This document shows positions 43,787 through 53,899 of a DNA stretch of 64,000 nucleotides, one piece after another. A program made the position numbers and the translations under genes. The notes below the pieces were generated by a model. That model made no database searches and was not told where the DNA came from. It saw only the letters and a program-made list of their open reading frames with translations. Source of the DNA: Verrucomicrobiaceae bacterium (GTDB lineage: Bacteria > Verrucomicrobiota > Verrucomicrobiia > Verrucomicrobiales > Akkermansiaceae); contig JAIXWR010000034.1 of assembly GCA_027491155.1 (NCBI GenBank), positions 1 through 64,000 on the forward strand, read 5' to 3'. Position 1 is the stretch's first letter, and each line of letters starts with the position of its first letter.

Positions 43787-44631
43787 GGCAGCTTGATGCA
43801 GGAGATCGCCATGAAGACCGGGAACTCCTGGACGGCGCGATTCTCGCCCTTGGCCCGCGGGCCGGGCTGCGAACGGCGGTGGCTGAAGAGCTCCTCGCAT
43901 TCGGTCACGGCCAGTCCCGCCTTGCCGAAGGCGCTCAGCACCTCGCCGACCGGGCGGTGATAGAAGGTGGTGGTCAATCCCCCGCCCTGTCCCGGGTGGG
44001 TGACGATCGGGATTTCCTGCGGCACGCCGTAGCGGTCGACGCGGCGGAACTGCAGCTTGCGGCCCTCGTCCCAGCCCCAGTGCGCCTGCTGCGGGATGCG
44101 GAAACAGGGGTGCATGAAGATCGCGACGAAGCGACCGCCCGGCTTCAGCGCGGCGGCGGTCTGGCGGGCCATCGCAGGAAGATCGGGCACGTCGTGGACC
44201 GCCATGATGCACGCGGCGGCATCGTGCGAGCCATCGGCCCAGGGACCCGGCGCGCAGGCATCGGCCACGATCAGGCGGACCCGCTTGTCCTTTTCAAAGC
44301 GCTTGCCGGCGGAGGCGATCAACTGCGGACTGGCGTCGACCGCCGTCACCACACCGGCCTTCGCCTCTAACAAAAGCGGGATCAGCACGCCCTGGCCGCA
44401 GCAGAGGTCGAGCACCTTCTCGCCGGGCTTCACCGCCAGCAATCGCATCGCCGCGGGCAGGATGACATTGCGGTGGTAATCGGAGCCCTTGTCGCCGACG
44501 AGCTTGTCGTACCAGCCCGCGACCTGGTCCCAACCCTGCTCGCCGACGCGCTTCTTCGGCGGCGGCGGACCGGGGCGTTGCCATGGCTTGCTGCCGTGAA
44601 AGTTGGGGCGTTTGCGGGGTGGTGGGGGCAT
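43783..44631 (-). CDS. Class I SAM-dependent methyltransferase
   Basis: A 282-residue protein. The Pro/Lys-rich N-terminus (about 30 residues) precedes the Rossmann domain: motif I EKVLDLCCGQGVLIPLLLEA, motif II VTAVDASPQL, VADACAPGPW, and post-motif III LKPGGRFVAIFMHP. The target is unknown. It is coupled by overlap to menH and sits with menB, so a role as the last C-methylation of menaquinone is possible, but it lacks the obvious UbiE/MenG signatures. The ATG at 44631 begins the basic N-terminus. Confidence 0.8.
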   Translation of the reverse strand: MPPPPRKRPNFHGSKPWQRPGPPPPKKRVGEQGWDQVAGWYDKLVGDKGSDYHRNVILPAAMRLLAVKPGEKVLDLCCGQGVLIPLLLEAKAGVVTAVDASPQLIASAGKRFEKDKRVRLIVADACAPGPWADGSHDAAACIMAVHDVPDLPAMARQTAAALKPGGRFVAIFMHPCFRIPQQAHWGWDEGRKLQFRRVDRYGVPQEIPIVTHPGQGGGLTTTFYHRPVGEVLSAFGKAGLAVTECEELFSHRRSQPGPRAKGENRAVQEFPVFMAISCIKLP

Positions 44632-44669
44632 GGGGAGAAAGTGCCAAGTGAGAAGTTCCAAGTGCCAAT

Positions 44670-45269
44670 TCAGAGATCTCGGCGGCCTTCGAGAGCCCGG
44701 GCCAGAGTGAGCGCGTCGGCGTGCTCCAGCCCGCCGCCGGCCGGCAGGCCCTGGGCGATTCGGGTGATGTGGCACTTCCCGCGCAGCAGGCTGGCGAGGT
44801 AGTTCGCGGTGGCCTCGCCTTCGACATCGGAGCCGGGAGCGAGGATGACTTCGGGCACGTTCTCCGCTTCGATCCGCTTCAGCAGTTGCCCGATCCGCAG
44901 GTCTTCCGGCGTCACGTTGTCGAGCGGCGAGAGCTTGCCGCCGAGGCAGTGGTAGCGGCCCTTGAACACGCCGGAGCGCTCGATCGGCAGGACGTCGGTC
45001 GCCTGCTCGACCACGCAGATGACCGGCTCCCGCGAATGGTCGGCGCAGATCGCGCAGCGCTCGGCGGTCGCGAAGAAGCCGCAGGTCGGGCAGGACACCA
45101 CCTCGGCCTTGGCTTTCTGCAACACTGCGGAAAGGGCCAGCGGGTCGGCCTTGGCGCTTTGCAGCAGCCAGATCGCCATCCGTTCCGCACTGCGCGGACC
45201 CACGCCCGGCAGGCGGCGGAGTTCCTCGACCAGTGCGCCGACGGCTTCGGGGTATTCGATGCGTGCCAT
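44670..45269 (-). CDS. recR: Recombination protein RecR
   Basis: It acts with RecF/RecO in loading RecA at gaps. At 199 residues it has standard length. Visible are the helix-hairpin-helix (LRRLPGVGPRSAERMAIWLL), the four-Cys zinc finger (CPTC ... CAIC), and the Toprim domain (ICVVEQATDV, VILAPGSDVEGEATANYLAS). It follows 8 bp after a small membrane protein gene on the same strand. Confidence 0.96.
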   Translation of the reverse strand: MARIEYPEAVGALVEELRRLPGVGPRSAERMAIWLLQSAKADPLALSAVLQKAKAEVVSCPTCGFFATAERCAICADHSREPVICVVEQATDVLPIERSGVFKGRYHCLGGKLSPLDNVTPEDLRIGQLLKRIEAENVPEVILAPGSDVEGEATANYLASLLRGKCHITRIAQGLPAGGGLEHADALTLARALEGRRDL

Positions 45270-45277
45270 GGGAAAAT

Positions 45278-45712
45278 TCAGTCCGTCCGCTCGCCCGGCT
45301 CCTGGTGGCGCGTCGCGTAGATCATCGACCACAGCCCGCACCAGACCAGCGCGAGCAACGGCGTGGTGACCGCCGCCTTGTAGCCGGCCAGCGCCAGCAC
45401 GGGAACCCAGGCGACGGTGAGCACCAGGGTGGTCACCCAGAGCACGCCACGGCGCCAGTTCATGCGGGATCCGAGCATCCCCGCGGCCAGCCCGAAGGCC
45501 AGCGGCGCCGTCCACAGCCAGCCCGCATAGGCCGGCAAGCCGCGGAACTCGCCGGCCAGGCCGCTTTTCGAAATCCAGATCGATACGAGGCCGTCGAGCT
45601 TCCCGGAAAAACCCAGCAGTTCGAGCGCGACCGCCAGCACCAGGGACATCCCGCCGATCGCCAGCACGGCGGCACCGGGGTGGGCGGGAGGTTTGGGTTG
45701 GGACGACGGCAT
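45278..45712 (-). CDS. Small polytopic membrane protein
   Basis: A 144-residue protein with about four hydrophobic helices (VLAIGGMSLVLAVALELLGF; YAGWLWTAPLAFGLAAGMLG; GVLWVTTLVLTVAWVPVLAL; TTPLLALVWCGLWSMIYA). I recognise no family. It lies immediately upstream of recR (8-bp gap), so the two are probably co-transcribed. The ATG at 45712 is the first that precedes the first helix without extending into the repeat next to bcp. Confidence 0.7.
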   Translation of the reverse strand: MPSSQPKPPAHPGAAVLAIGGMSLVLAVALELLGFSGKLDGLVSIWISKSGLAGEFRGLPAYAGWLWTAPLAFGLAAGMLGSRMNWRRGVLWVTTLVLTVAWVPVLALAGYKAAVTTPLLALVWCGLWSMIYATRHQEPGERTD

Positions 45713-45767
45713 TGCGAAGTGCGTGGAGACTAGCGGCGGAGCCAGGGAAAGCTCAACAGCTTTCCCC

Positions 45768-45787
45768 CCCGGGAGCGCCGGTCTCAC
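45768..45787. repeat. CCCGGGAGCGCCGGTC element at the bcp 3' end
   Basis: A single copy of the element whose inverted form makes the arms at 40320-40390. It overlaps the last bases of bcp (stop at 45784-45786 on the minus strand). Confidence 0.7.
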
Positions 45788-46254
45788 CCCAGCGCCTCCA
45801 GCAGCAGCTTCAGGTGCTCGTCCGGCGAGACCTTCTCCAGCACCGCCGCGATCTTGCCGTCAGTCCCGATGACGAAGGTGCCGCGCTCCGTTCCCATGTA
45901 TTTCTTCCCGTACATCGACTTCTCGACCCACACCCCGTAGGCCTCGACGATCTTGTGGTCCTCGTCGGCGACCAGCGGATACGGCAGGCCGTGCTTGGCG
46001 ATGAAACGGCGGTGGCTCTTCACCGGATCGATGCTCACCCCGAACACCCGGGCCTTGGATTTCACCTCGTCCCACGAGTCACGCAGCGCGCAGGCCTGCT
46101 TGGTGCAGCCGGGGGTGTCGTCCTTCGGGTAGAAGACCAGCACCACCCGCTCGCCCCGCAGGTCGGCGAGGTGAAGGGTGGCATCGTCGGGATACCCGTC
46201 CCCGGCGACCGGGGCGGTGAACTTCGGGGCGGCTTGTCCGGGTTGCGGCTTCAT
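45784..46254 (-). CDS. bcp: Thioredoxin-dependent peroxiredoxin (Bcp/PrxQ)
   Basis: It reduces hydroperoxides in the cytoplasm. At 156 residues it is full length. The peroxidatic Cys is in YPKDDTPGCTKQACALRD and the second Cys, five residues on, is the resolving one of atypical 2-Cys PrxQ. The Arg-containing region GTERGTFVIGTDGKI is also present. The ATG at 46254 (MKPQPGQAAPKF) is the usual start. It is divergent from rpsU. Confidence 0.95.
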   Translation of the reverse strand: MKPQPGQAAPKFTAPVAGDGYPDDATLHLADLRGERVVLVFYPKDDTPGCTKQACALRDSWDEVKSKARVFGVSIDPVKSHRRFIAKHGLPYPLVADEDHKIVEAYGVWVEKSMYGKKYMGTERGTFVIGTDGKIAAVLEKVSPDEHLKLLLEALG

Positions 46255-46394
46255 GGGGCCGTCAAACTGCACCGGGCCGCCCGGCGCGCAAGCCCCCGCA
46301 CCGGAGCCGCGCGGGCATTTCGAAACCCCCGAAAATCAAGCTCCGGCAGGCTCCGGCCGGCCGATCCGGCCCGAGAAAATCGCGAACTCCCGGG

Positions 46395-46423
46395 TTGACA
46401 AGGTCCTGCGCCGGTTTCAGCCT
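46395..46423 (+). promoter_or_regulatory. Candidate rpsU promoter
   Basis: A perfect TTGACA at 46395-46400 in the bcp-rpsU divergent gap. The hexamer 17 bp on (CAGCCT) is a poor -10, so only the -35 is convincing. Confidence 0.3.
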
Positions 46424-46461
46424 CCGCGCCCCGACTTTTAGGAAAACCAGATCTGAACCGA

Positions 46462-46728
46462 ATGAGCGACCGTAGCATGCGTGGAGTGACCGTGAAAAAG
46501 GGCGAGCCCGTGGACCGCGCCCTGAAGCGTCTCAAGACCAAACTGGACACCGAGGGCATCCTCGAGGAAATGCGCCGCCGCCGCGCATTCGAGTCCACCG
46601 CCGCCCGCAAGATCCGCAAGGCCCGCACCGCCCCGAAGCGCCACAAGGTGCGCTGGCGCTACAGCAGCCCCTCGCAGACCGCCCGCGCCGAAGAGGCCGC
46701 CGCTGCCGCCGCCGCCAACAACGCTTGA
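46462..46728 (+). CDS. rpsU: 30S ribosomal protein bS21
   Basis: An 88-residue, strongly basic small-subunit protein. VTVKKGEPVDRALKRLKTKL, RRRRAFESTAARKIRKARTA and the basic tail are typical of bS21. The C-terminus carries an additional poly-Ala tail (EEAAAAAAANNA). It stands alone with its own terminator. Confidence 0.93.
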   Translation: MSDRSMRGVTVKKGEPVDRALKRLKTKLDTEGILEEMRRRRAFESTAARKIRKARTAPKRHKVRWRYSSPSQTARAEEAAAAAAANNA

Positions 46729-46758
46729 TAAGCTTTCCCATTTCCTGAAGTCGGATTT

Positions 46759-46792
46759 CAAAACGGACGCCCCGCAACGGGCGTCCGTTTTG
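46759..46792. terminator. Strong terminator after rpsU
   Basis: AAAACGGACGCCC / GGGCGTCCGTTTT with a 6-nt loop, 31 bp after the rpsU stop. The A-rich and T-rich flanks make it able to terminate on both strands, but fabF upstream on the minus strand ends 200 bp away. Confidence 0.9.
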
Positions 46793-46861
46793 CTTTGGAA
46801 GGAAGAGGCGGTGAAACCGTGGCTGGCACCCCGACACGGATCTTGAATTCAACGAGGGCAC

Positions 46862-46982
46862 ACCGGGAGCGCCGGTCTGCGACCGGCAGAACGGTCCCAA
46901 AGGTCCCGCCACCCGCTCCAGCCCGCATCACCCCTCAGCCGTCCCCGTGGCTTCTGCGGGCCGGAGGCTCCGCACCCGGTGG
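46862..46982. repeat. Intergenic repeat elements between rpsU and fabF
   Basis: Contains CGGGAGCGCCGGTCTGCGAC (46864 on, the same arm element as 40320), followed by GTGGCTTCTGCGGGCCGGAG (about 46948), which recurs near 54002 as GTAGCTTCTGCGGGCCGGAG. No gene seen. Confidence 0.7.
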
Positions 46983-46994
46983 CAGACGCCTCAC

Positions 46995-48239
46995 TCAAAA
47001 CCGCTTCACCAGCAGCGAGGCATTGTGCCCGCCGAATCCGAAGCTGTTGCTCAGCGCCACGTCCACCTTCGCCTCGCGGGCGACGTTCGGGACGACGTCG
47101 AGATCGCACTCGGGATCCTGCTCCTCGATGTTGATGGTCGGCGGCACCACGCCGTCGACCACCGCCATCACGGAAGCGATCAGCTCGATCCCGCCCGCCG
47201 CACCGAGCATGTGGCCGGTCATCGACTTGGTGGAGCTGACCATCAGGCCGCTCTTCGCGTGCTCGCCGAAGGCCAGCTTGATCGCCTTGGTCTCGGCGAT
47301 GTCGCCGAGGCCGGTCGAAGTGGCGTGGGCGTTCAAATACTGGACGTCTTCCGGGTTCAGCCTGGCGTGCTTGAGCGCCATGCCGATCGCATACGCCGGG
47401 CCGCTGCCGTCCGGCGACGGGGCGCTGAGGTGGTAGGCATCGGCACTCACGCCGTAGCCGACCAGCTCGGCGTAAATCTTCGCGCCGCGTGCCTTGGCAT
47501 GCTCCAGCTCCTCGATCATCACCACGCCGGCCCCCTCACCCATGACGAAGCCGTCGCGGTGCTTGTCGAAGGGACGGGACGCCTTCTCGGGCTCGTCGTT
47601 GCGGGTGCTCAGCGCCTTCATGTTGGCGAAGCCCGCGAGACCCATCGGCAGGATGGTCGATTCCGCGCCGCCGGCCAGGAAGGCGTCGGCGTCGCCGAAT
47701 TTGATCATCCGCCATGCTTCCCCGATGTTGTGGTTCGAGGTCGCGCAGGCGGTGACGATCACCATGTTCGGACCGTGGAGACCGTGCTCCATGGAAATGA
47801 TGCCGCTGGCGATGTTGGAAATCATCATCGGGATCGTGAACGGCGAGACGCGCTTCGGACCCTTGGTCAGGCAGACCTCGTGCTCGCGCTCCAGCGTGCC
47901 CAGGCCGCCGATGCCGCTGCCGACCATCACGCCGACGCGGCGGGAATCGGTCTTCGAAACGTCCAGCCCGCTGTCCTCCATCGCCATCTTCGCGGCGGCC
48001 ACGGCGAACTGCACGTAGCGGTCGGAGCGGCGGGAATCCTTCGGCACGCGGAAATAGGAGTCCGGCGCGAAGTCCTTCACCTCGCCGGCGATCTTGCACT
48101 CGTAGGGCTCGGGATCGAGCTGGGTGATCCTCGCAATCCCGCTGCGGCCGGCTTTCATGCCGTCCCAGGTGGATTGCAGATCGTTGCCAAGGGGGCTGAC
48201 GCAGCCGATGCCGGTGATGACGACTCTTCTTTCGCTCAT
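46995..48239 (-). CDS. fabF: 3-Oxoacyl-ACP synthase II
   Basis: A fatty-acid elongation condensing enzyme, 414 residues, full length. The Cys-His-His triad is visible: VIVTACATSNHNIGEAW (Cys), LNAHATSTGLGD (His), KSMTGHMLGAAGG (Lys then His). It ends SNSFGFGGHNASLLVKRF. acpP and fabG are not adjacent, which is unusual as they often precede fabF. Confidence 0.96.
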   Translation of the reverse strand: MSERRVVITGIGCVSPLGNDLQSTWDGMKAGRSGIARITQLDPEPYECKIAGEVKDFAPDSYFRVPKDSRRSDRYVQFAVAAAKMAMEDSGLDVSKTDSRRVGVMVGSGIGGLGTLEREHEVCLTKGPKRVSPFTIPMMISNIASGIISMEHGLHGPNMVIVTACATSNHNIGEAWRMIKFGDADAFLAGGAESTILPMGLAGFANMKALSTRNDEPEKASRPFDKHRDGFVMGEGAGVVMIEELEHAKARGAKIYAELVGYGVSADAYHLSAPSPDGSGPAYAIGMALKHARLNPEDVQYLNAHATSTGLGDIAETKAIKLAFGEHAKSGLMVSSTKSMTGHMLGAAGGIELIASVMAVVDGVVPPTINIEEQDPECDLDVVPNVAREAKVDVALSNSFGFGGHNASLLVKRF

Positions 48240-48351
48240 GAGTGGTGACCTCGCGTGACGGGGAATTCAGGCGTGCTTAGAGGCTGGCGGGATGGGTGGC
48301 AAGCCTCATCCCCGACGGTGGCCGGGGCTTCCCACCGGAGGTTTCAGGAAA

Positions 48352-48594
48352 TCATCCGAGGCTCCGGTTCCGCCCCTTTTCATTCTCCGCCCCGCAGTGG
48401 GGGCAGCGGAAGATCCGCTCGCGGCCCTCCTCCTCGTGCACCTGCAGGCAAAGCCGGCACTGGACCCGTCGGCGCAGCGAACGGCGCTCGGCATTGCCGT
48501 TCGACCAGCGCGAGATCCACTCGAAAAAAACCACCAGCACCATCGCCACCGAGATGCTCCATGCCGCCAGTTCGGTGAGGGTGAGTTCGATCAT
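48352..48594 (-). CDS. Membrane-anchored zinc-ribbon protein
   Basis: An 80-residue protein: one N-terminal helix (LAAWSISVAMVLVVFFEWI), a basic stretch, then a two-CxxC zinc ribbon (CRLC ... CPHC, 18 residues between) and a basic tail. It is the last gene of the ExbB-ExbD-TonB-like operon, its start overlapping the previous stop (ATGA). Its function is unknown; the zinc ribbon would face the cytoplasm if the helix is N-out. Confidence 0.75.
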   Translation of the reverse strand: MIELTLTELAAWSISVAMVLVVFFEWISRWSNGNAERRSLRRRVQCRLCLQVHEEEGRERIFRCPHCGAENEKGRNRSLG

Positions 48595-49334
48595 GACCCG
48601 CTGGAAATCTCGACCGCGGTCCAGCCGCCGTCCTTTTCGCCGCCTTCGATGATCACCTGCCGCAGCCAGGTTTCCGCCCCGTCGTCCGCGGCGGGATCGG
48701 CGGGCGACAGCGCCACGACCTTGCCCACCCGGCCCGCGGCATCGTAGTTCAGGAGGTAGCGCCCTCCGCGGGCCAGCCCGGGCGGGCCCGGCACCGCCGG
48801 CGGCAGGGCGCGGACCTTTCCTTGCGAAAGCACCAGCGGCCGCAGGGGATCCGGCAAGGGCGGCTCCGGCTCCGGGTCGGCCGCCGGGGGCAGCGGCGGC
48901 AGGACACCGGGCGAAGCCTTGGTCTCGGCCGGGGCCTTGGCTTCGGGAAACTTCACCGCCACCGGGCGAAGCTGCGGTTGGTAGGGATAGCCCGGCGGAG
49001 TGGCATCGGATAAGCCGCGTTCGACGACGGCGCGCACCGCCGGTTCGAGCGACAGATCCCCGCCCCGCGGCATCGGTCCGGCCTCGAGGGCAAGCATCTC
49101 CAGGGCCCGCCACTCCTTGCCCTGCGGCACCAGGATCAGCGATCCGCGCCGCTCCGGCAGCCGCGGCGGACCCGTCACCCTCACCCGCACCACCGCGGCG
49201 AGGCCCACGCTGAGCAAGGCCACCAGCCCGACCGCCGAGAAAAACCCGACATGGCTCGCCACCGGCAATCGCCACTGGAAGACCAGCCCGGATTGGCGGT
49301 CCCGCGCGGTGCGCTTGTGGCGGAGGTTGAACAT
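48591..49334 (-). CDS. TonB-like periplasmic energy transducer candidate
   Basis: A 247-residue protein with a short cytoplasmic N-terminus, one helix (about 29-50), and a periplasmic part that includes a Pro-rich spacer (about 125-165, PLPPAADPEPEPPLPDPLRP). Its C-terminal region (RGGRYLLNYDAAGRVGKVVA) has the G-x-V pattern of TonB C-terminal domains. It lies just downstream of exbD (39-bp gap) and overlaps the zinc-ribbon gene. TonB role is inferred from architecture and context, with no strong sequence match. Confidence 0.6.
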   Translation of the reverse strand: MFNLRHKRTARDRQSGLVFQWRLPVASHVGFFSAVGLVALLSVGLAAVVRVRVTGPPRLPERRGSLILVPQGKEWRALEMLALEAGPMPRGGDLSLEPAVRAVVERGLSDATPPGYPYQPQLRPVAVKFPEAKAPAETKASPGVLPPLPPAADPEPEPPLPDPLRPLVLSQGKVRALPPAVPGPPGLARGGRYLLNYDAAGRVGKVVALSPADPAADDGAETWLRQVIIEGGEKDGGWTAVEISSGS

Positions 49335-49373
49335 GATCGGATGAGGAATGCCGCGGACTGACGGCCAGGGCCG

Positions 49374-49811
49374 CTACTCTTGTGGATCCGCCGCCGCGGC
49401 GCTCTCCGGCTGGCCCAGCAGATAAACCCGGAAGCCCTTCTGCAGCGCGATCTCCGCGACCTTGCGCTGGGTATCCACCGACACGCCCCGGTCGGCCCGC
49501 AGCAACACGGTGGTCGCCGGCGAGGCGTCGCTGCCGAGGCGGTCATCGAGCCGCTCCGAAAGCTGGCCCAGCGACACCGGCTCGCGTTCGACCCAATACT
49601 CCGGCGGATCGCCCCCGGTGATCGTCACCACCGTCGCATCCGCCTGCCGTTCCATCTGGAAGCGCGAGACCGGCAGCTCCACCGCCACGCCCGACTGGCT
49701 GACAAAGGACGGGCCGAGCAGGAAGAACACCAGCAGCAGCGCGAACAAATTGAAGGCCGGCACCACGAACAGGAAGCCCGGGTGCTCCGGCAGCGTGGAC
49801 TCCAGCTTCAT
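49374..49811 (-). CDS. exbD: ExbD/TolR-family proton channel subunit
   Basis: A 145-residue protein with one N-terminal helix (FVVPAFNLFALLLVFFLLGP) and a periplasmic domain ending DTQRKVAEIALQKGFRVYLL. In most ExbD/TolR proteins an Asp sits in the helix (PLIDVxxxLLIFF); here the equivalent stretch reads VPAFNLFALLLVFF, with Asn, so the canonical proton-carrying Asp appears to be absent. Its start overlaps the exbB stop. The assignment rests on topology, helix pattern and context. Confidence 0.75.
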   Translation of the reverse strand: MKLESTLPEHPGFLFVVPAFNLFALLLVFFLLGPSFVSQSGVAVELPVSRFQMERQADATVVTITGGDPPEYWVEREPVSLGQLSERLDDRLGSDASPATTVLLRADRGVSVDTQRKVAEIALQKGFRVYLLGQPESAAAADPQE

Positions 49812-50503
49812 TGCTTCCGTTCCTCGCGGCGGCGGGCTTCCAGTTCATCGCGCATCGACACGATCCCGGTGTCGATCCGCGCGTCGCAGATCATGTTCAC
49901 CATCTCGATGCCGGTCCGCTCGATCCGGTGGAACAGCCGCTTCGCGCGGCCGAGGAAATAGAGGTAGAAGAGATAGGCGGGGATCGCGATGCTCAGGCCG
50001 ACGACGGTGGTGACCAGCGCGGCCAGAACCCCCGAGGTCAGTTCGGCGGGGCCGGCGTAGCCGCCGCGTTCGCTCATCCTCTCGAAAGTCTCCCAAAGTC
50101 CCAGCACCGTGCCCAGCATCCCGGTCATCGGCGCCAGAACGGCCACCGCCAGGATCGCGCGGAGGTTTTTCTCGATCCGCGGGACCTCCAGTTGCCCGGC
50201 CTCCTGGGCGATGTCGCGCAGATCCGGCCGCTCCATCGAGTGGCGCAGCAGCACCGTATGGGCGACCCGGGCGACCGGCCCCGGCGCGCGGGCGGCCTCG
50301 TGCATCGCCTCGGCGTAGGCCTTGCGGCGGACGTGGTTGGACAGGCCGACCAGCAGGTCGCCGACGTTGATCCGGGCGCGATGGAAGAAAAACAGCCGCT
50401 CCACCACGAACACCGCCCCGAAAAACGCAAGTGCCCCCTGCAGCCAGAGGATCGGTCCTCCATTCTCAAGGAGGCCCGAGGGGTCGAGGAAATCGGTCGG
50501 CAT
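49808..50503 (-). CDS. exbB: ExbB/TolQ/MotA-family proton channel subunit
   Basis: A 231-residue inner-membrane protein. One helix near the N-terminus (LWLQGALAFFGAVFVVERLF) and two late helices (AVAVLAPMTGMLGTVLGLWE and SGVLAALVTTVVGLSIAIPA, which carries the conserved Thr/Gly-rich ExbB core). Together with ExbD it should use the proton gradient to move the TonB-like partner. The ATG at 50503 begins a normal ExbB N-terminus. It is the first gene of the operon. Confidence 0.9.
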   Translation of the reverse strand: MPTDFLDPSGLLENGGPILWLQGALAFFGAVFVVERLFFFHRARINVGDLLVGLSNHVRRKAYAEAMHEAARAPGPVARVAHTVLLRHSMERPDLRDIAQEAGQLEVPRIEKNLRAILAVAVLAPMTGMLGTVLGLWETFERMSERGGYAGPAELTSGVLAALVTTVVGLSIAIPAYLFYLYFLGRAKRLFHRIERTGIEMVNMICDARIDTGIVSMRDELEARRREERKQ

Positions 50504-50574
50504 GGCGAAGGCTATAAACCACCCCGAAGCATCTGGCCAGCCCGATGAAAGGGTCGGGCGGGAGGCTGCGGAGC

Positions 50575-50728
50575 CATGTGGAGTGCGATGGCACGACATC
50601 GCTTTGGCTGCGGGTGCGGCGAGCCCTTCACGAAAGGACACGAACCCGGCAAAACGGCGATCCGCGGCCAGCAGATGTGCCGGGTCGCACCCCAAGCCAA
50701 AGCTGCGTCGTGCCGCAGCACTCCATGT
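50575..50728. repeat. Large imperfect inverted repeat
   Basis: The arms 50575-50609 and 50695-50728 are imperfect reverse complements containing GGAGTGCGATGGCACGACAT. A related left-arm sequence (GTGCGATGGCATGACATCGC) is found at 22648. The right arm ends 3 bp before the glnS stop, so it may serve as glnS terminator or be an inserted repeat element. Confidence 0.75.
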
Positions 50729-50731
50729 TTT

Positions 50732-52399
<1,668 letters not shown>

Positions 52400-52416
52400 G
52401 GAAGAGAGTGGAAAGG

Positions 52417-52506
52417 GATCAGTGAGCAGTGATCAGTGAAAAGTCATCGTGAGGATCGAGCTTCTCATTTCTTCAAATCTGCCACTGATCACTGATCACT
52501 GATCAC
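52417..52506. repeat. CACTGATCA tandem repeats in inverted arrangement
   Basis: The left block (52417-52438) holds GATCAGTG units and the right block (52483-52506) three CACTGATC units in the opposite sense, so the gap can form a hairpin. The adjacent sequence contains CACTTGGCACTTTTC, related to the words at 22891. No gene is seen between glnS and the M20 peptidase. Confidence 0.65.
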
Positions 52507-52522
52507 TTGGCACTTTTCCCGG

Positions 52523-53854
52523 CTACTTCGCCAGTTCTTCCAGCAGCGCCTGGTTCAGCCGGATCCCCGCTTCGAAGTTCTCGACGGGGAAGCTTTCATC
52601 CGGCGAGTGGATCTGCGCGTCGGCGAGAGCGAGGCCCAACAGGAGTGTGTCGGCTCCGAGGATTTCGCGGAAGGCCTGGACGATCGGAATGCTGCCGCCT
52701 TCGCGGATCAACACCGGTTCGGCATCGAAGGCAACCCGCAGCGCGCGCTGGGCGGCGAGGCCGAAAGGGCCGTTCGGATCGGCGTGGTAGGGCTTGCCAT
52801 CGTGGCCGCCGATGTAGAGCAGCGAGACGCCGGGCGGGCAGTGCTTGTCGAAGTGAGCCTTCACCTTTTCAAGGATGTCGGCGGGATCCTGGTTCGGGAC
52901 CAGTCGGAACGAGAACTTCGCCATCGCCTCGGCGGGGATCACCGTCTTCGAGCCCTCGCCCTGGTAGCCGCCGCCGATGCCGTTGATCTCGGCGGTCGGC
53001 CGCGCCCAGGCGCGCTCGGCGGCGCTGTAGCCTTCCTCGCCGAAGAGGCTGCCGCTGCCGGTGACTTTCAAATAGTCCTCGTCGGAAACGCCGGGGACCT
53101 TCGCCCACATCTCGCGCTCCCAGGCTTCGAGCGGTTTCACGTCGTCGTAGAAGCCTTCGATCATCACCTTGCCGTGCTCGTCGTGCAGGCTGGCGACCAA
53201 CCGGGCGATCGCCGTCGCGGGGTTCGCCACCGCGCCGCCGAAGAGCCCCGAGTGCAGGTCGCGCGCCGGGCCGCGGAGGATGACCTCGCAGCAGGCGATC
53301 CCGCGCAGGCCGTAGCCGAGCGTCGGCACGCCGGGCGCCACCATGCCGGTGTCGGAGATCGCGATCACGTCGCACTTCAGCAGGTCGAGATTCGCGCGGA
53401 GGAAAGGCGCGAGGTTCGGGCTGCCGATCTCCTCCTCGCCTTCAAAGAGGAAGGTCAGGTTCACCGGCAGCTCGCCTTTCTCCTTGAGCGTCTTCTCGAC
53501 GCCGAGGATGTGGGACAGCATCTGGCCCTTGTTGTCGGTGGCACCGCGCGCCCAGATTTTCCCGCCGCGGATCTCCGGCTCAAAAGGCGGCGTGGTCCAC
53601 AGGTGGAGCGGATCGACCGGCTGCACGTCGTAGTGGCCGTAAATCAGGACCGTCCGGCGGCCGGGCTGGTGCTCGTTCTTGGCGACCACGATCGGGTGGC
53701 CTCCCGTGGGATGGAGCGTCGTGGTGAGCCCCATGCCCGTCAGTTTCGCCACCAGCCAGTCCGCGCAGGCCCGAACGTCGCCGGCGTGCCGCGAATCGGT
53801 CGAAACGCTGGGAAAGCGCAGAAAGGCAAAGAGGTCCTCAAGCTCCGGTGTCAT
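52523..53854 (-). CDS. M20 family dipeptidase/carboxypeptidase-like
   Basis: A 443-residue zinc peptidase of the ArgE/DapE/CNDP2 superfamily. Metal and catalytic features: YGHYDVQPVDP (His, catalytic Asp), GATDNKGQ (bridging Asp), FEGEEEIGSP (catalytic Glu and metal Glu), SDTGMVAPGVPT, and a C-terminal metal His in AQIHSPDESFPVENF. It is the dipeptidase type with a dimerisation domain between (about 190-320). The substrate is not known. It lies between glnS and the small membrane gene, with no operon evidence. Confidence 0.88.
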   Translation of the reverse strand: MTPELEDLFAFLRFPSVSTDSRHAGDVRACADWLVAKLTGMGLTTTLHPTGGHPIVVAKNEHQPGRRTVLIYGHYDVQPVDPLHLWTTPPFEPEIRGGKIWARGATDNKGQMLSHILGVEKTLKEKGELPVNLTFLFEGEEEIGSPNLAPFLRANLDLLKCDVIAISDTGMVAPGVPTLGYGLRGIACCEVILRGPARDLHSGLFGGAVANPATAIARLVASLHDEHGKVMIEGFYDDVKPLEAWEREMWAKVPGVSDEDYLKVTGSGSLFGEEGYSAAERAWARPTAEINGIGGGYQGEGSKTVIPAEAMAKFSFRLVPNQDPADILEKVKAHFDKHCPPGVSLLYIGGHDGKPYHADPNGPFGLAAQRALRVAFDAEPVLIREGGSIPIVQAFREILGADTLLLGLALADAQIHSPDESFPVENFEAGIRLNQALLEELAK

Positions 53855-53899
53855 GCGGGCGAATCAAGCGCCCCCCTTCCCCGCCCGGCAAGGCGAAAC

